In this document: positions 19,430 to 31,755 of the stretch, in pieces
How the letters are laid out: each line of letters opens with the position of its first letter
Position numbering within the stretch: the stretch's first letter is position 1
From: Ralstonia pickettii
Lineage (GTDB): Bacteria > Pseudomonadota > Gammaproteobacteria > Burkholderiales > Burkholderiaceae
Assembly: GCF_030582395.1 (NCBI RefSeq)
Contig: NZ_CP104381.1
Location: 2,170,001-2,234,000, forward strand
Reading direction: 5' to 3'
DNA length: 64,000 bases
Position numbers and translations under genes: made by a program
Notes under the pieces: generated by a model
The model's database searches: none
What the model saw: the letters and a program-made list of their open reading frames with translations, nothing else
Told to the model about the DNA's origin: nothing

Positions 19430-20197
19430 ATGAAAATTTCCGTTGTCGTCATTACCAAAAACGAAGCGCACAACTTGCGGGCTTGCTTGGAGAGCGTGTC
19501 TTGGTGCGACCGCGCGATTATAGTGGATTCGGGAAGCACGGACGGGACTGTGGAACTCGCTCGCAGCTTGGGAGCCGATGTTTTCGTCACCGATTCGTGG
19601 CCGGGTTTTGGCCCCCAAAAAAACATCGCACTGTCCAAAGTGGACACCGAATGGGTGCTGTCGCTCGATGCCGACGAACGTGTCACGCCAGAGTTGCGCG
19701 CCGATATTCTCTCTGCAATCGATTCTGCAACGCAGTCTGTCTATGCCATGCCGCGCCTATCGCAATTCTGTGGACGGTTTATACGCCACGCAGGTTGGTA
19801 TCCGGACCGGGTCGTCCGACTTTTCCGCCGCGGTGCCGCTCGATTTTCAGACGACCTCGTCCACGAAAAGCTCATCTTCGAAGGCACGGTTGGCATGCTT
19901 GAGCATCCTCTGCTGCACTATAGCTATCGAGATTACTCGGACGTCTTGCGCAAGATCGAAGCCTATTCGAGCGCTGGTGCGCGCCAAGCTTACGCGGCCG
20001 GAAAGCGTGCCACGCCAGGCAAAGCTCTGGCCCATGGTGTATGGGCGTTCCTGCGTACCTACGTCGTGCGATTAGGCGTTCTAGACGGGGTACAGGGGTT
20101 CGGCGTCGCTTGCATGAACGCACAAGCGAGCTACTACAAATACATCAAACTCTGGCATTTGACGCGAACGGCTCAACCGCCAACGAACGGCACTTGA
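19430..20197 (+). CDS. Glycosyltransferase family 2, lipopolysaccharide core (WaaE/KdtX-like)
   Basis: A 255-residue GT-A glycosyltransferase. MKISVVVITKNEAHNLRACL is the nucleotide-sugar binding strand, and VLSLDADERVT contains the metal-binding D-A-D. FRRGAARFSDDLVHE in the second half matches the WaaE/KdtX subgroup, which adds glucose to heptose I of the LPS inner core; the sugar is inferred. Starts at 19430 or at the in-frame ATG at 19412 are possible; the latter would overlap the divergent ligase gene. Only about 11 bases separate the two starts, so each promoter must lie in or near the other gene. Confidence 0.84.
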   Translation: MKISVVVITKNEAHNLRACLESVSWCDRAIIVDSGSTDGTVELARSLGADVFVTDSWPGFGPQKNIALSKVDTEWVLSLDADERVTPELRADILSAIDSATQSVYAMPRLSQFCGRFIRHAGWYPDRVVRLFRRGAARFSDDLVHEKLIFEGTVGMLEHPLLHYSYRDYSDVLRKIEAYSSAGARQAYAAGKRATPGKALAHGVWAFLRTYVVRLGVLDGVQGFGVACMNAQASYYKYIKLWHLTRTAQPPTNGT

Positions 20198-20200
20198 GAA

Positions 20201-23719
<3,519 letters not shown>

Positions 23720-23808
23720 CCGCGTATTGTAACGGGTGACACCTTCCGCAAAGCATTCCGGGCGTGCCCGATTGACCCGGAGCAACCCCGCACGGCTGCG
23801 CGGGCGGC

Positions 23809-23814
23809 TATAAT
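23809..23814 (+). promoter_or_regulatory. -10 box (TATAAT) upstream of trhO
   Basis: A consensus TATAAT lies 55 bases before the trhO start in the dnaE-trhO divergent interval. TTGACC at 23772-23777 is too far upstream (31 bases) to be its -35 and no other good -35 is seen. Confidence 0.5.
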
Positions 23815-23869
23815 TTCGGCTTACGAATCAACGGGTTACCCAAGGCGCCAGAAAATGGCGCGGCAGCAC

Positions 23870-24718
23870 ATGCAGATCGTCAATATTTCCGCTTACAAAT
23901 TCGTCACCCTCGATGACCGCGAAACCCTGCGCCCCGCTCTGCTGGCCGAGTGCCAGGCGCGCGAGCTGAAGGGCACCGTGCTGCTGGCGCCCGAGGGCAT
24001 CAACATCTTCCTGGCCGGCTCGCGCGAGGGCATTGACGGTATCGTTGGCTGGCTGCGTGCCGACCCGCGTTTTGCCGACCTGGCACCGAAAGAAAGCCTG
24101 TCCGACCACCAGCCGTTCCGCCGCCTGCTGGTGCGCATGAAGAAAGAAATCATCACCATGCGCCACCCGCTGATCCGCCCGGAAGAGGGGCGCGCGCCGT
24201 CGGTCGCGCCGCCGGACCTCAAGCGCTGGCTCGATCAGGGCCACGACGACGAGGGCCGTCCGGTGGTGATGCTGGACACGCGTAACGACTATGAAGTCGC
24301 CGTGGGCACGTTCAAGAACGTCGTCGAATACAACCTCAAGAAGTTCACTGAGTTTCCGCCCGCCATTGCCGCGCACAAGGACGACTTTGCCGGCAAGACC
24401 GTCGTGTCGTTCTGCACCGGCGGCATCCGCTGCGAAAAGGCCGCGATCCACATGCAGGAGATCGGTATCGAGCGCGTCTATCAGCTCGAAGGCGGCATCC
24501 TGAAGTACTTCGAGGAAGTCGGAGGCGCGCATTACGACGGCGATTGCTTCGTGTTCGACCACCGCACAGCGCTCAACGCCGAACTGCTGCCGGCGGGACC
24601 AAAGCAATGCTTCGCCTGCCGCGCCGTGGTGACGCCGGAAGAGCAGCAATCCGCCGATTACATTCCCGGCCAACGCTGCCCCCATTGCGCAGGCAACCAA
24701 ACCCGCGCCGCTGCATGA
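23870..24718 (+). CDS. trhO: tRNA uridine(34) hydroxylase, rhodanese-domain protein
   Basis: A 282-residue protein of the YceA/TrhO family, which makes 5-hydroxyuridine at the tRNA wobble position using O2. An N-terminal acylphosphatase-like domain ([16 protein letters not shown]... [13 protein letters not shown]) precedes a rhodanese domain with the active-site loop [13 protein letters not shown]. The C-terminus has two Cys pairs (QCFACR, RCPHC), a probable metal site. The ATG at 23870 starts at the conserved [10 protein letters not shown]; the in-frame ATG at 23855, with AAGG 9 bases upstream, is a real alternative. The stop overlaps the next gene by ATGA. Confidence 0.93.
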   Translation: MQIVNISAYKFVTLDDRETLRPALLAECQARELKGTVLLAPEGINIFLAGSREGIDGIVGWLRADPRFADLAPKESLSDHQPFRRLLVRMKKEIITMRHPLIRPEEGRAPSVAPPDLKRWLDQGHDDEGRPVVMLDTRNDYEVAVGTFKNVVEYNLKKFTEFPPAIAAHKDDFAGKTVVSFCTGGIRCEKAAIHMQEIGIERVYQLEGGILKYFEEVGGAHYDGDCFVFDHRTALNAELLPAGPKQCFACRAVVTPEEQQSADYIPGQRCPHCAGNQTRAAA

Positions 24719-24840
24719 AGCGCCTCGCCGCCCTGTTCCTTGTCACTACGCTGTGCCTTGCAGCGTTGGGCGGTTGCGCGACGAGTTGCGAGGGCGGGTC
24801 GAACCGTGGCGTGTTCTGCGGAGCCGGCACGCGCTTCTGA
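24715..24840 (+). CDS. Small lipoprotein (41 aa)
   Basis: A 41-codon gene coupled to trhO by an ATGA overlap. [21 protein letters not shown] is a complete lipoprotein signal: two basic residues, a hydrophobic stretch and the lipobox LGGC with Cys21 as acylation site. The mature part is only about 21 residues and holds two more cysteines (TSCEGG and VFCGAG) able to form a disulfide. Function is unknown. It is followed at once by a strong terminator, so the trhO-lipoprotein pair forms a closed unit. Confidence 0.75.
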   Translation: MKRLAALFLVTTLCLAALGGCATSCEGGSNRGVFCGAGTRF

Positions 24841-24860
24841 CCCTTCGCAGCGCGCCAGCA

Positions 24861-24890
24861 AAAAAACGCCGGACATGCCGGCGTTTTTCT
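24861..24890. terminator. Bidirectional rho-independent terminator
   Basis: Stem AACGCCGG / CCGGCGTT with a 5-base loop, flanked by A6 on the left and T5 on the right. It serves the trhO unit and the convergent flavodoxin gene. Confidence 0.9.
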
Positions 24891-24904
24891 TTGAGCAATG
24901 CGAT

Positions 24905-25477
24905 TTACTGGCGACCGCGCACGAACTGGTTCGTGATGGCAACAATACGTTCGCCGAACAGCTTGGCGGTTTCCAGGTCACCCGGCAGCGGACCTTCTTC
25001 AGGGCTCGCATCCGACGGCGATTGCGCCAGCGCGCCGCCAAAGCCAGCGAGATAGTTCACGTCGTTGCGCGTGGCGGCTTTGCTGTTAGCCGGCATCATG
25101 CCTGTGCCGACCCAGATCATTCCGTGCTGCTGCGACAGCGTCCACAGGTACTGGATCGACGCATACTTGTCGCCGTTCATCGATGCGGAGTTCGTGAACC
25201 CGGCGGCGATCTTGTCCTTCCACGCGCCGGTAAACCACGCCTTGGACGATGCATCGGCAAATTTCTTGAAGTCGCCCGAAACACCGCCCATGTAGGTCGG
25301 GGCGCCAAAAACGATCGTGTCGACGCCGGCCAGCAGCGCCCAGGTGTCATCGTTGACGTCAGTGACCGAGATCAGGTGCGCTTCGGCGCCGGCGCCTTGA
25401 ATGCCAGCAAAGACGGCCTCTGCCTGCTTCTTCGTGTGGCCATAACCGCTGTGATAAACGACTGCAACTCGTGCCAT
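24905..25477 (-). CDS. Flavodoxin-like NAD(P)H:quinone oxidoreductase (WrbA-related)
   Basis: A 190-residue flavodoxin-fold protein. The N-terminal FMN phosphate loop is VVYHSGYGHTKKQAE, and FGAPTYMGGVSGDFKKF matches the WrbA signature around the flavin. NSASMNGDKYASIQYLW is also WrbA-like. WrbA proteins reduce quinones by two electrons with NAD(P)H. It lies downstream of a pirin gene on the same strand with a 78-bp gap, and pirins are themselves quinone or redox proteins. Confidence 0.82.
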   Translation of the reverse strand: MARVAVVYHSGYGHTKKQAEAVFAGIQGAGAEAHLISVTDVNDDTWALLAGVDTIVFGAPTYMGGVSGDFKKFADASSKAWFTGAWKDKIAAGFTNSASMNGDKYASIQYLWTLSQQHGMIWVGTGMMPANSKAATRNDVNYLAGFGGALAQSPSDASPEEGPLPGDLETAKLFGERIVAITNQFVRGRQ

Positions 25478-25555
25478 GGGAATCCTCTTGGGTTTAGGGA
25501 ACGGCTGGGAACAACGGAAAAAGAAAAATGGCGCACAAAGCGTGCGCCACCAACA

Positions 25556-26254
25556 TTACGGCAGATCGAACACCAGCACTTCGCTGTCTTCGCCACCGGA
25601 AAGCGTCACCTTCTCTTCTTGCGTCAGCTTGGCCGCATCGCCGCCAACCAGCGTGCGACCGTTGATGCTCACCTTGCCGCGCACGACGTGCACATAAGCG
25701 CGGCGGCCTGCAGCGATGGGCAGGGACGCAGTTTCCGCGCCGTCGAACTTGCCGGCGTAGAGCGACATATCCTGGTGCACCTTCACCGATCCATCGCGGC
25801 CATCGGCGCTGGCGATCAAGGCCAGCTTGCCCCGCTTGGCCGCCTCGTCGAAATGACGCTCTTCATAGCCCGGCGTGAGGTTCAACTGCGCCGGGAGGAC
25901 CCAGATCTGCAGAAAATGCGTGGTCTGGTCTTGTGCGTGGTTGAACTCGGAGTGACGCACGCCTGTCCCAGCCGTCATGCGCTGCACGTCGCCCCGGCGC
26001 AGCACGCTGCCGTTGCCCATGCTGTCCTTGTGCGCCAGCTCGCCGTCCAGCACGTAGCTGATGATTTCCATGTCGCGGTGGCCGTGGGTGCCAAAGCCCA
26101 TGCCGCCGGCGACGCGGTCTTCATTGATGACACGCAGCGGCCCGAATTGAACGTGCTGCGGGTCCATGTAATCGGCAAACGAGAAGCTGTGATACGACTT
26201 CAGCCAGCCGTGGTCTGCGTAACCGCGATCTTGAGAGGGGCGGATTTCAATCAT
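25556..26254 (-). CDS. Pirin family protein (YhhW-like, possible quercetinase)
   Basis: A 232-residue bicupin. The N-terminal cupin contains FGTHGHRDMEIISYVL and AGTGVRHSEFNHA, with the three histidines and one glutamate that hold Fe or Ni in pirins. E. coli YhhW cleaves quercetin in vitro; the physiological role is unclear. The start ATG at 26254 has AGGAG 10 bases upstream; an in-frame TTG at 26275 would sit before that site. Divergent from a LysR gene, which probably controls it and perhaps the WrbA-like gene. Confidence 0.9.
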   Translation of the reverse strand: MIEIRPSQDRGYADHGWLKSYHSFSFADYMDPQHVQFGPLRVINEDRVAGGMGFGTHGHRDMEIISYVLDGELAHKDSMGNGSVLRRGDVQRMTAGTGVRHSEFNHAQDQTTHFLQIWVLPAQLNLTPGYEERHFDEAAKRGKLALIASADGRDGSVKVHQDMSLYAGKFDGAETASLPIAAGRRAYVHVVRGKVSINGRTLVGGDAAKLTQEEKVTLSGGEDSEVLVFDLP

Positions 26255-26360
26255 TTTGATGAATCTCCTATCCAAATTACTGCGTTGATGTGTGCATGGT
26301 ACGCAGATTGGCTATAGTTTCGCGGTACGGCTTTGATTCAATACATCAAAAATTCTGAAT

Positions 26361-27263
26361 ATGGCGCTATCGCTGGAATCCCTGGAAGTCTTGGACGCAA
26401 TTGAACGCAAGGGCAGCTTTGCCGCCGCGGCGCACGAACTGGGCAAAGTGCCGTCGGCGCTGACCTATGTGGTGCGCAAGCTGGAAGATGATCTCGATGT
26501 CCTGCTGTTCGACCGACGCCGCCACCGGGCAGAACTGACACCCGCAGGCCGTGCGCTGCTCGACGAGGGCCGCCACCTGCTGCAGGCTGCCGATGACCTC
26601 GCGCGCCGCGTCAAACGGCTGGCCACCGGATGGGAAGCCACGTTGACCATCGTAGTCGACGATCTCGTCCACTTCCGGGCACTGATGCCCGTTATCCAGG
26701 ACTTCTACGCAGAGAACACGGCCACGCGCCTGCGCTTCTGCCGTGAGGTGCTGGCAGGCACGTGGGACGCACTACTCTCGGGCCGTGCGGACTTGCTGAT
26801 CGGGCCAGCCCAGGTGATGCAGGTGCAGGGCATCCAGACGCGTACGGTGGGCAACATTCCGTTCGTATTTGCGGTGGCGGCACATCACCCGCTGGCGCAG
26901 TTGGAAGAGCCGTTGCCTGCAACCGCCATTACGCGACATCGCATCGTTGCCGTGGGCGATACGTCGCGCAATCTGCCCGCACGCACCATCGGCGTGATGG
27001 CCGGACAGGACACGCTGGTGGTGCCATCCATGGCCGACAAGGTGCAGGCGCAGATTCGTGGCCTGGGCTGTGGCTGGTTACCGGTCCCGTTGGCCCAACC
27101 GTATCTGGATTCTGGCGTGCTGATCGCCAAGGAAACCTCGGAAGACAAGCGCGCCGGCACGTTCCAGGTGGCCTGGCGCAACAACATGCGCGGCAAGGCA
27201 CTGCAATGGTGGGTCGATAAGCTCGAAGACCCGCGCCTGGGGCAGGCCCTGATGATGCAGTAG
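26361..27263 (+). CDS. LysR-family transcriptional regulator
   Basis: A 300-residue LysR protein. The helix-turn-helix is [31 protein letters not shown] (residues about 7-37), close to the YhaJ/DhcR-type regulators of pirin and quinone genes. The effector domain covers the remainder. The 106-bp divergent interval with the pirin gene holds ATTCA...TGAAT arms 15 bases apart just before this ATG, a possible autoregulatory site. The inducer is unknown; quinones or phenolics are a reasonable guess from the neighbours. Confidence 0.87.
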   Translation: MALSLESLEVLDAIERKGSFAAAAHELGKVPSALTYVVRKLEDDLDVLLFDRRRHRAELTPAGRALLDEGRHLLQAADDLARRVKRLATGWEATLTIVVDDLVHFRALMPVIQDFYAENTATRLRFCREVLAGTWDALLSGRADLLIGPAQVMQVQGIQTRTVGNIPFVFAVAAHHPLAQLEEPLPATAITRHRIVAVGDTSRNLPARTIGVMAGQDTLVVPSMADKVQAQIRGLGCGWLPVPLAQPYLDSGVLIAKETSEDKRAGTFQVAWRNNMRGKALQWWVDKLEDPRLGQALMMQ

Positions 27264-27325
27264 GCGCCTCAGGCCGCCAAATCGCGCACAATAGCGCAAT
27301 CGACCTCTGCGCCTGGAGCGTTGCG

Positions 27326-28261
27326 TTGTCCCAAGCCAATCTCGATTTTTCGGAACCCACCAAGTCGTCGCGCAGCCAATATCGCGGCCGCTTTGCGCCC
27401 TCACCCACCGGGCCGTTGCATATCGGCTCGCTGGTCACCGCACTGGCAAGCTGGTTGGATGCGCGCGTGCACGGCGGCACGTGGCTCGTGCGCATCGAAG
27501 ACATCGATTTCCAGCGCAATGTGCCCGGCGCCGATCGCGACATCCTCGCTACGTTGGAAGCGCTCGGGCTCATTCCCGACGAAGCCCCGCAGTGGCAGAG
27601 CACGCACCTCCCGCGCTTTGAGCAGGCACTTGCGCAACTGCAGGCCGTCGGCAGCCTCTACCCGTGCGGCTGCACGCGCCGCGAAATCGCGGATTCCGTC
27701 ACCAGCATCGACGCCAACGGGCACGTGCGTCACCAGACGCTCATTTATCCCGGCACATGCCGCAACGGGCTGCACGGCCGTCCGCCGCGCGCATGGCGCG
27801 TGCGTGTGCCCCATGCCGATGCCGCTACGCTCTGCTTCAACGACCGCTGGCAAGGCACGCAATGCCAGAACCTGGCTGAAGCTGTCGGCGATTTTGTTCT
27901 CAAGCGCGCCGACGGTATGTGGGCGTACCAGATTGCAGTCGTGGTGGACGATGCCACGCAAGGCATCACGGACGTCGTGCGCGGCGCCGACCTTCTCGAC
28001 TCGACGCCACGCCAGATTTATCTGCAACAGTTGCTCGGTCTGCCCGCGTTGCGCTACCTGCACGTGCCGGTCGTGGTGAACCCCGATGGTGAGAAACTCA
28101 GCAAGCAGACCGGCGCGCGTGCCATCAACCGCAGCCAGCCGCTGGCCGCGCTCACCGAGGCGGCGCGGCACCTCGGGCTGGAGATTCATGCAGGGGATGT
28201 GGAAGGGTTCTACCGGGACGCCGTCCCGGCGTGGGCCAATCGCCTGGCGCAGCTGGCCTGA
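27326..28261 (+). CDS. gluQ: Glutamyl-Q tRNA(Asp) synthetase
   Basis: A 311-residue truncated glutamyl-tRNA synthetase that attaches glutamate to queuosine in tRNA-Asp. [20 protein letters not shown] contains the HIGH-type motif, CGCTRREI supplies zinc-ligand cysteines and EKLSKQTGA is the KMSKS counterpart. It lacks the anticodon-binding domain, as expected. Start is TTG at 27326 with TGGAG 7 bases upstream; no ATG is available in frame before the conserved region. Confidence 0.94.
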   Translation: MSQANLDFSEPTKSSRSQYRGRFAPSPTGPLHIGSLVTALASWLDARVHGGTWLVRIEDIDFQRNVPGADRDILATLEALGLIPDEAPQWQSTHLPRFEQALAQLQAVGSLYPCGCTRREIADSVTSIDANGHVRHQTLIYPGTCRNGLHGRPPRAWRVRVPHADAATLCFNDRWQGTQCQNLAEAVGDFVLKRADGMWAYQIAVVVDDATQGITDVVRGADLLDSTPRQIYLQQLLGLPALRYLHVPVVVNPDGEKLSKQTGARAINRSQPLAALTEAARHLGLEIHAGDVEGFYRDAVPAWANRLAQLA

Positions 28262-28308
28262 CGCGATGGCCCCGGCGGCAAGAGCGCCGCCGCGCTCAGT
28301 CGACTGAC

Positions 28309-29805
28309 TTAACGCTTGCGCGGCACGCCACCGAGCAGGGCCGCAATCGGCCGCTTGGCGCTGCGCGGGTGTCCGGCAGGCTGTGCCGGCTTGGCGGCCT
28401 CCGCCGATTCCGCCGGCACTGACGATTCGTACGGGCGATTGAAGAACGGATCGTCCGATGGACGGAACGCCGGACGCACGATCGTGTGATCAAGCACGCG
28501 GGTGCCGTTACGCTCATCGCGCTCACGGGCCCGGCGGACCTCGCCGCGGGCACGCTTTTCGTCGCGCTCGCGGCGCTCACGGTCACGCGCCTGTTCGCCG
28601 GTCGGATCGAAATCGGCCAGTTGTTCGCGTGGCAGGTTGCGCTTGATCAGCTTTTCGATATCGGCCAGCAGGCGCTCATCGCCCGGCGCGAACAGCGACA
28701 GTGCGTCACCGGAAGCACCGGCACGGCCCGTGCGGCCAATGCGGTGCACGTAGTCTTCTGCGTTGAACGGCAGGTCGAAGTTGATCACGCACGGCATCTG
28801 CGAGATGTCCAGACCGCGCGCTGCCACGTCGGTGGCGACCAGCACGTCGACGGTACCTTGCTTGAACGCTTCGAGCGTCTGCATGCGCTCGGTCTGCGTC
28901 TTGTCGCCGTGGATGGCGTTGGCGTTGATGCCTTCGCGCTCCAGCGCACGCGCCAGCCGCGAGCAGCCGATCTTGCTGTTGGAGAAGACGATGCACTGCC
29001 GCGGCAGACCTTGCTCGGCACGCTGCTTCAACAGGTGCACGAGCGCGGCCTGCTTGTGGTTGTCCGGCACGGTGTAGATGACTTGGCGGACGTTCTCTGC
29101 CGTGGCGTTGCTGCGTGCCACTTCAATGGTTTGCGGATGACGCAGATAGCTCGCAGCCAGCTTCTTGATCTCCGGCGAGAACGTGGCCGAGAACAGCAGC
29201 GTCTGGCGGTGTGCCGGCAGCAGGTTGATGATGCGCTGCAGGTCGGGCAGGAAGCCCATGTCGAGCATGCGGTCGGCTTCGTCCAGCACCAGCATGCGCA
29301 CCTGCGACAGGTTCACGCTGCGCTGCTGCACGTGGTCGAGCAGGCGGCCCGGCGTGGCCACGAGGATTTCGACGCCGCGGCGCAGTTGCTCCGTCTGCGG
29401 GTTCATGTCGACGCCGCCGAACACGACAGCGCTGCGCAACGCCGTGTACTTCGCGTACTTGGCAACGTTGTCGTACACCTGGTCGGCCAGTTCGCGCGTG
29501 GGCGTGAGGATCAGCGCCCGCACCGGGTGGCGCGCCGGCGACGCGCTCGTATTGGCGTCCGGCAGCAGGTTATGGATGATCGGCAGCGAGAAACCGGCGG
29601 TCTTGCCGGTGCCGGTTTGTGCGGCGCCCATGACGTCGCGGCCGGCGGTCACCACCGGAATGGCGGCGGCCTGGATGGGCGTGGGCTTGGTGTAACCGCT
29701 TTCGGTCAGCGCGCGGAGGACGTCCGGATGCAGGCCGAAGCTGTCGAATGTCACCGATTCATTGGCCGGTGCTTCTGACGCTTCAGACATCGTTGCAGTA
29801 TTCAT
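28309..29805 (-). CDS. DEAD-box ATP-dependent RNA helicase, RhlE group
   Basis: A 498-residue DEAD-box helicase. Motifs in order: Q motif (TKPTPIQAAAIP), I (AQTGTGKT), Ia (TPTRELA), Ib (ATPGRLLD), II (DEADRMLD), III (SAT), V (ATDVAARGLD) and VI (HRIGRTGR). FDSFGLHPDVLRAL at the N-terminus is RhlE-like. The C-terminal 120 residues are arginine-rich and basic, typical of RhlE tails that bind structured RNA, ribosome precursors or the degradosome. The start could also be at 29790 or 29847; no Shine-Dalgarno sequence decides it. Confidence 0.92.
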   Translation of the reverse strand: MNTATMSEASEAPANESVTFDSFGLHPDVLRALTESGYTKPTPIQAAAIPVVTAGRDVMGAAQTGTGKTAGFSLPIIHNLLPDANTSASPARHPVRALILTPTRELADQVYDNVAKYAKYTALRSAVVFGGVDMNPQTEQLRRGVEILVATPGRLLDHVQQRSVNLSQVRMLVLDEADRMLDMGFLPDLQRIINLLPAHRQTLLFSATFSPEIKKLAASYLRHPQTIEVARSNATAENVRQVIYTVPDNHKQAALVHLLKQRAEQGLPRQCIVFSNSKIGCSRLARALEREGINANAIHGDKTQTERMQTLEAFKQGTVDVLVATDVAARGLDISQMPCVINFDLPFNAEDYVHRIGRTGRAGASGDALSLFAPGDERLLADIEKLIKRNLPREQLADFDPTGEQARDRERRERDEKRARGEVRRARERDERNGTRVLDHTIVRPAFRPSDDPFFNRPYESSVPAESAEAAKPAQPAGHPRSAKRPIAALLGGVPRKR

Positions 29806-30044
29806 AGGGGGAGATGCGGCATGCCGGTTGGCATGGCGGCGCGCCAAACCCAGGCGGAAAACCCGCGTGCGGCTCGCGCAAAGCGTTAAAAATCAAAAGT
29901 TTATCACGTGAGAACCGGCCCGGGACGGATGATCCGCCCTCGCGAGCCGAAGGCAGCGCCACAGCTGCCTTGACACGGATCAAGTGGGCCGGGCACGCGC
30001 TGCGCCACCATCCAGGCATTCCAACCTGCGCCCTGCCCTCTCCC

Positions 30045-30860
30045 ATGGTCACAACGCTCTATGAATCGCCCGAGCATGTCTGCCTGATGTTCTCCGACCT
30101 CGTCGACGATCACGATGACCTGCCGGTGCAGACCAACCAGTTCCTCATCGTCGATCACGGCCACGGCGCGCTGATCGATCCGGGCGGCCAGATGACCTAT
30201 AACGCGCTGTTTCTGGCGATGAACCGGTACTTTCCGCCCAAGCAGCTCGACTACGTACTGGCCTCGCATGCGGACCCCGACATCGTCGCTTCGGCGGGAC
30301 GGTGGCTCACGAGTTCCAGTTGCGACATCCTGATTTCGCGCGTGTGGGAGCGGTTTCTCCCGCATTTCTGCAACGTCGGCAAGACTGAAGGCCGCATCGT
30401 GCCAATCGCGGATACGGGCATGGCGATTCCGCTGGGGGACTCGCATCTGCTGGCGGTGCCCGCGCATTTCCTCCATTCGGAAGGCAATTTCCAGTTTTAC
30501 GATCCGGTGTCGCGCATCCTGTTCTCGGGCGATCTGGGGGCATCGATGGTGCATGCCAACGTGGCCGCCAAGCCCGTGGAAGATTTCGATACCCACCTGG
30601 CGCTGATGGCGCCCTTTCACCGCCGCTACATGAGCGGCAACCGGGTATGCCGGCTGTGGGCGCAGATGGTGCGGGGGCTCGATATTGAATGGATCGTGCC
30701 GCAGCACGGCCAAGCCTTTCGCGGCAAAGCCATGGTCAAGCGGTTCATCGATTGGGTTGAGACGCTCGACTGCGGCATCGACCTGATGACGCCCGAGATT
30801 TTCCGCCTGCCCGCGTTGCCGAAGGCACCGGCCGGGGCGGCGCTCAAGACGCGCGTGTAG
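30045..30860 (+). CDS. Beta-lactamase-fold di-iron protein, ODP-like
   Basis: A 271-residue metallo-beta-lactamase-fold protein. Instead of the usual HxHxDH it has SHADPDIV at residues 74-81, followed by VPAHFLHSEGNFQFYD, LFSGDLGAS and VPQHGQAF. This ligand pattern resembles the di-iron site of flavodiiron proteins and of the oxygen-binding di-iron proteins (ODP) found beside chemotaxis genes. A likely role is O2 or NO sensing or reduction; no flavodoxin domain or chemoreceptor is fused or adjacent. The ATG at 30045 is close to the first beta strand. It overlaps the convergent TetR gene by 17 bases. Confidence 0.75.
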   Translation: MVTTLYESPEHVCLMFSDLVDDHDDLPVQTNQFLIVDHGHGALIDPGGQMTYNALFLAMNRYFPPKQLDYVLASHADPDIVASAGRWLTSSSCDILISRVWERFLPHFCNVGKTEGRIVPIADTGMAIPLGDSHLLAVPAHFLHSEGNFQFYDPVSRILFSGDLGASMVHANVAAKPVEDFDTHLALMAPFHRRYMSGNRVCRLWAQMVRGLDIEWIVPQHGQAFRGKAMVKRFIDWVETLDCGIDLMTPEIFRLPALPKAPAGAALKTRV

Positions 30861-31554
30861 CGCCCGATGCCGGGGCGGCCGGCAGAATGATTTTCATCAT
30901 GGCGCTCGACAGCTCGTGCGCCAGCACGCCGGCGTCGATGCGCGACGGATCGTGCCACGTATACATGAACCCCATCACGCCGCCCATCGAGTGCGCGGCG
31001 ACGCGCGCATCGCCGAAGTCGAACACGCCGGCGCGCTTGCCCTCGTCGAGGAGCGCATAGAGATCGCGGTAATACGCCCGCGACATGCCGTGCAGCCATT
31101 CCACCGTTTCCGGACGCAGGTATTGCCGATCGCGATATGTCAGTGCCGCAGCGTAATGGCAGTCGATGCAACGACGCGCCATTTCCAACAGACACGCCTG
31201 CAGGCGCTCTCGCACGGGCAGGGCCGGATCGGCGGTTTCCCGGATGGCCGACAGGCAGATCTGCGCGGCTTCGCGGCACAGAATGTCGAAGATCTCGTAC
31301 TTGTCGGTGAAGTAGTAGTACACCGCCGGCTTCGTCACGCCGAGCGCGTTGCAGAGGTCGCTCATCGTCATGCCGGCATAGCCCTTGGTGAAGAAAAGTT
31401 GCGCGGCAGTGTCGAGGATCTGCCGGCGCCGGGCCTCCTGCCGCTCGGCGATGTGCGGGCGCGTGGCTGGCGGTGTAACGCCAGAGGCCTCGATGGCCTC
31501 GGTTTCAGCAGACGGTTGCACGTCGGGAACGGCAGTTTTGCGGACGGTGGACAT
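30844..31554 (-). CDS. TetR-family transcriptional regulator of the acyl-CoA carboxylase locus
   Basis: A 236-residue TetR protein. A 40-residue N-terminal extension precedes the DNA-binding domain RRQILDTAAQLFFTKGYAG, then the helix-turn-helix MSDLCNALGVTKPAVYYYF and a C-terminal ligand domain. It is divergent from the pseudogene-carboxylase unit. A palindromic operator sits on that unit's promoter, about 110 bases from this start. In fatty-acid loci TetR regulators are often released by acyl-CoAs; the ligand here is inference. Confidence 0.88.
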   Translation of the reverse strand: MSTVRKTAVPDVQPSAETEAIEASGVTPPATRPHIAERQEARRRQILDTAAQLFFTKGYAGMTMSDLCNALGVTKPAVYYYFTDKYEIFDILCREAAQICLSAIRETADPALPVRERLQACLLEMARRCIDCHYAAALTYRDRQYLRPETVEWLHGMSRAYYRDLYALLDEGKRAGVFDFGDARVAAHSMGGVMGFMYTWHDPSRIDAGVLAHELSSAMMKIILPAAPASGATRAS

Positions 31555-31631
31555 GGCGCGTATTTTCGCATGCCGCCCGCAGATGCGCCGTGGGATGCGC
31601 GCATCGTGGCGACATCATCGCTCCCCAATGC

Positions 31632-31660
31632 TTGACGCATCAAAGAACGCTTTCTATATT
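31632..31660 (+). promoter_or_regulatory. Sigma-70 promoter for the acyl-CoA carboxylase unit
   Basis: TTGACG at 31632-31637 and TATATT at 31655-31660 are separated by exactly 17 bases. It points toward the synthetase remnant and the carboxylase, and the palindromic operator begins 2 bases downstream. Confidence 0.75.
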
Positions 31661-31661
31661 C

Positions 31662-31675
31662 ATACCCGCTGGTAT
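31662..31675. promoter_or_regulatory. Palindromic operator, probable TetR site
   Basis: ATACC, 4 bases, GGTAT: a perfect 5-bp inverted repeat lying at the expected transcription start of the promoter. It is placed to block initiation, and could also serve the divergent regulator gene. Confidence 0.65.
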
Positions 31676-31755
31676 AAAAAATTACTTCGCAGTATAGATA
31701 GTGCGGTGCGACGCTGCGCACGCACTGCACAACCCATCGGAGACGAGCTTTGGCG

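Noticed and set aside
23772..23814. TTGACC and TATAAT as a matched promoter for trhO
   Set aside because: Spacing of 31 bases is not compatible with one sigma-70 promoter; only the -10 box is kept.
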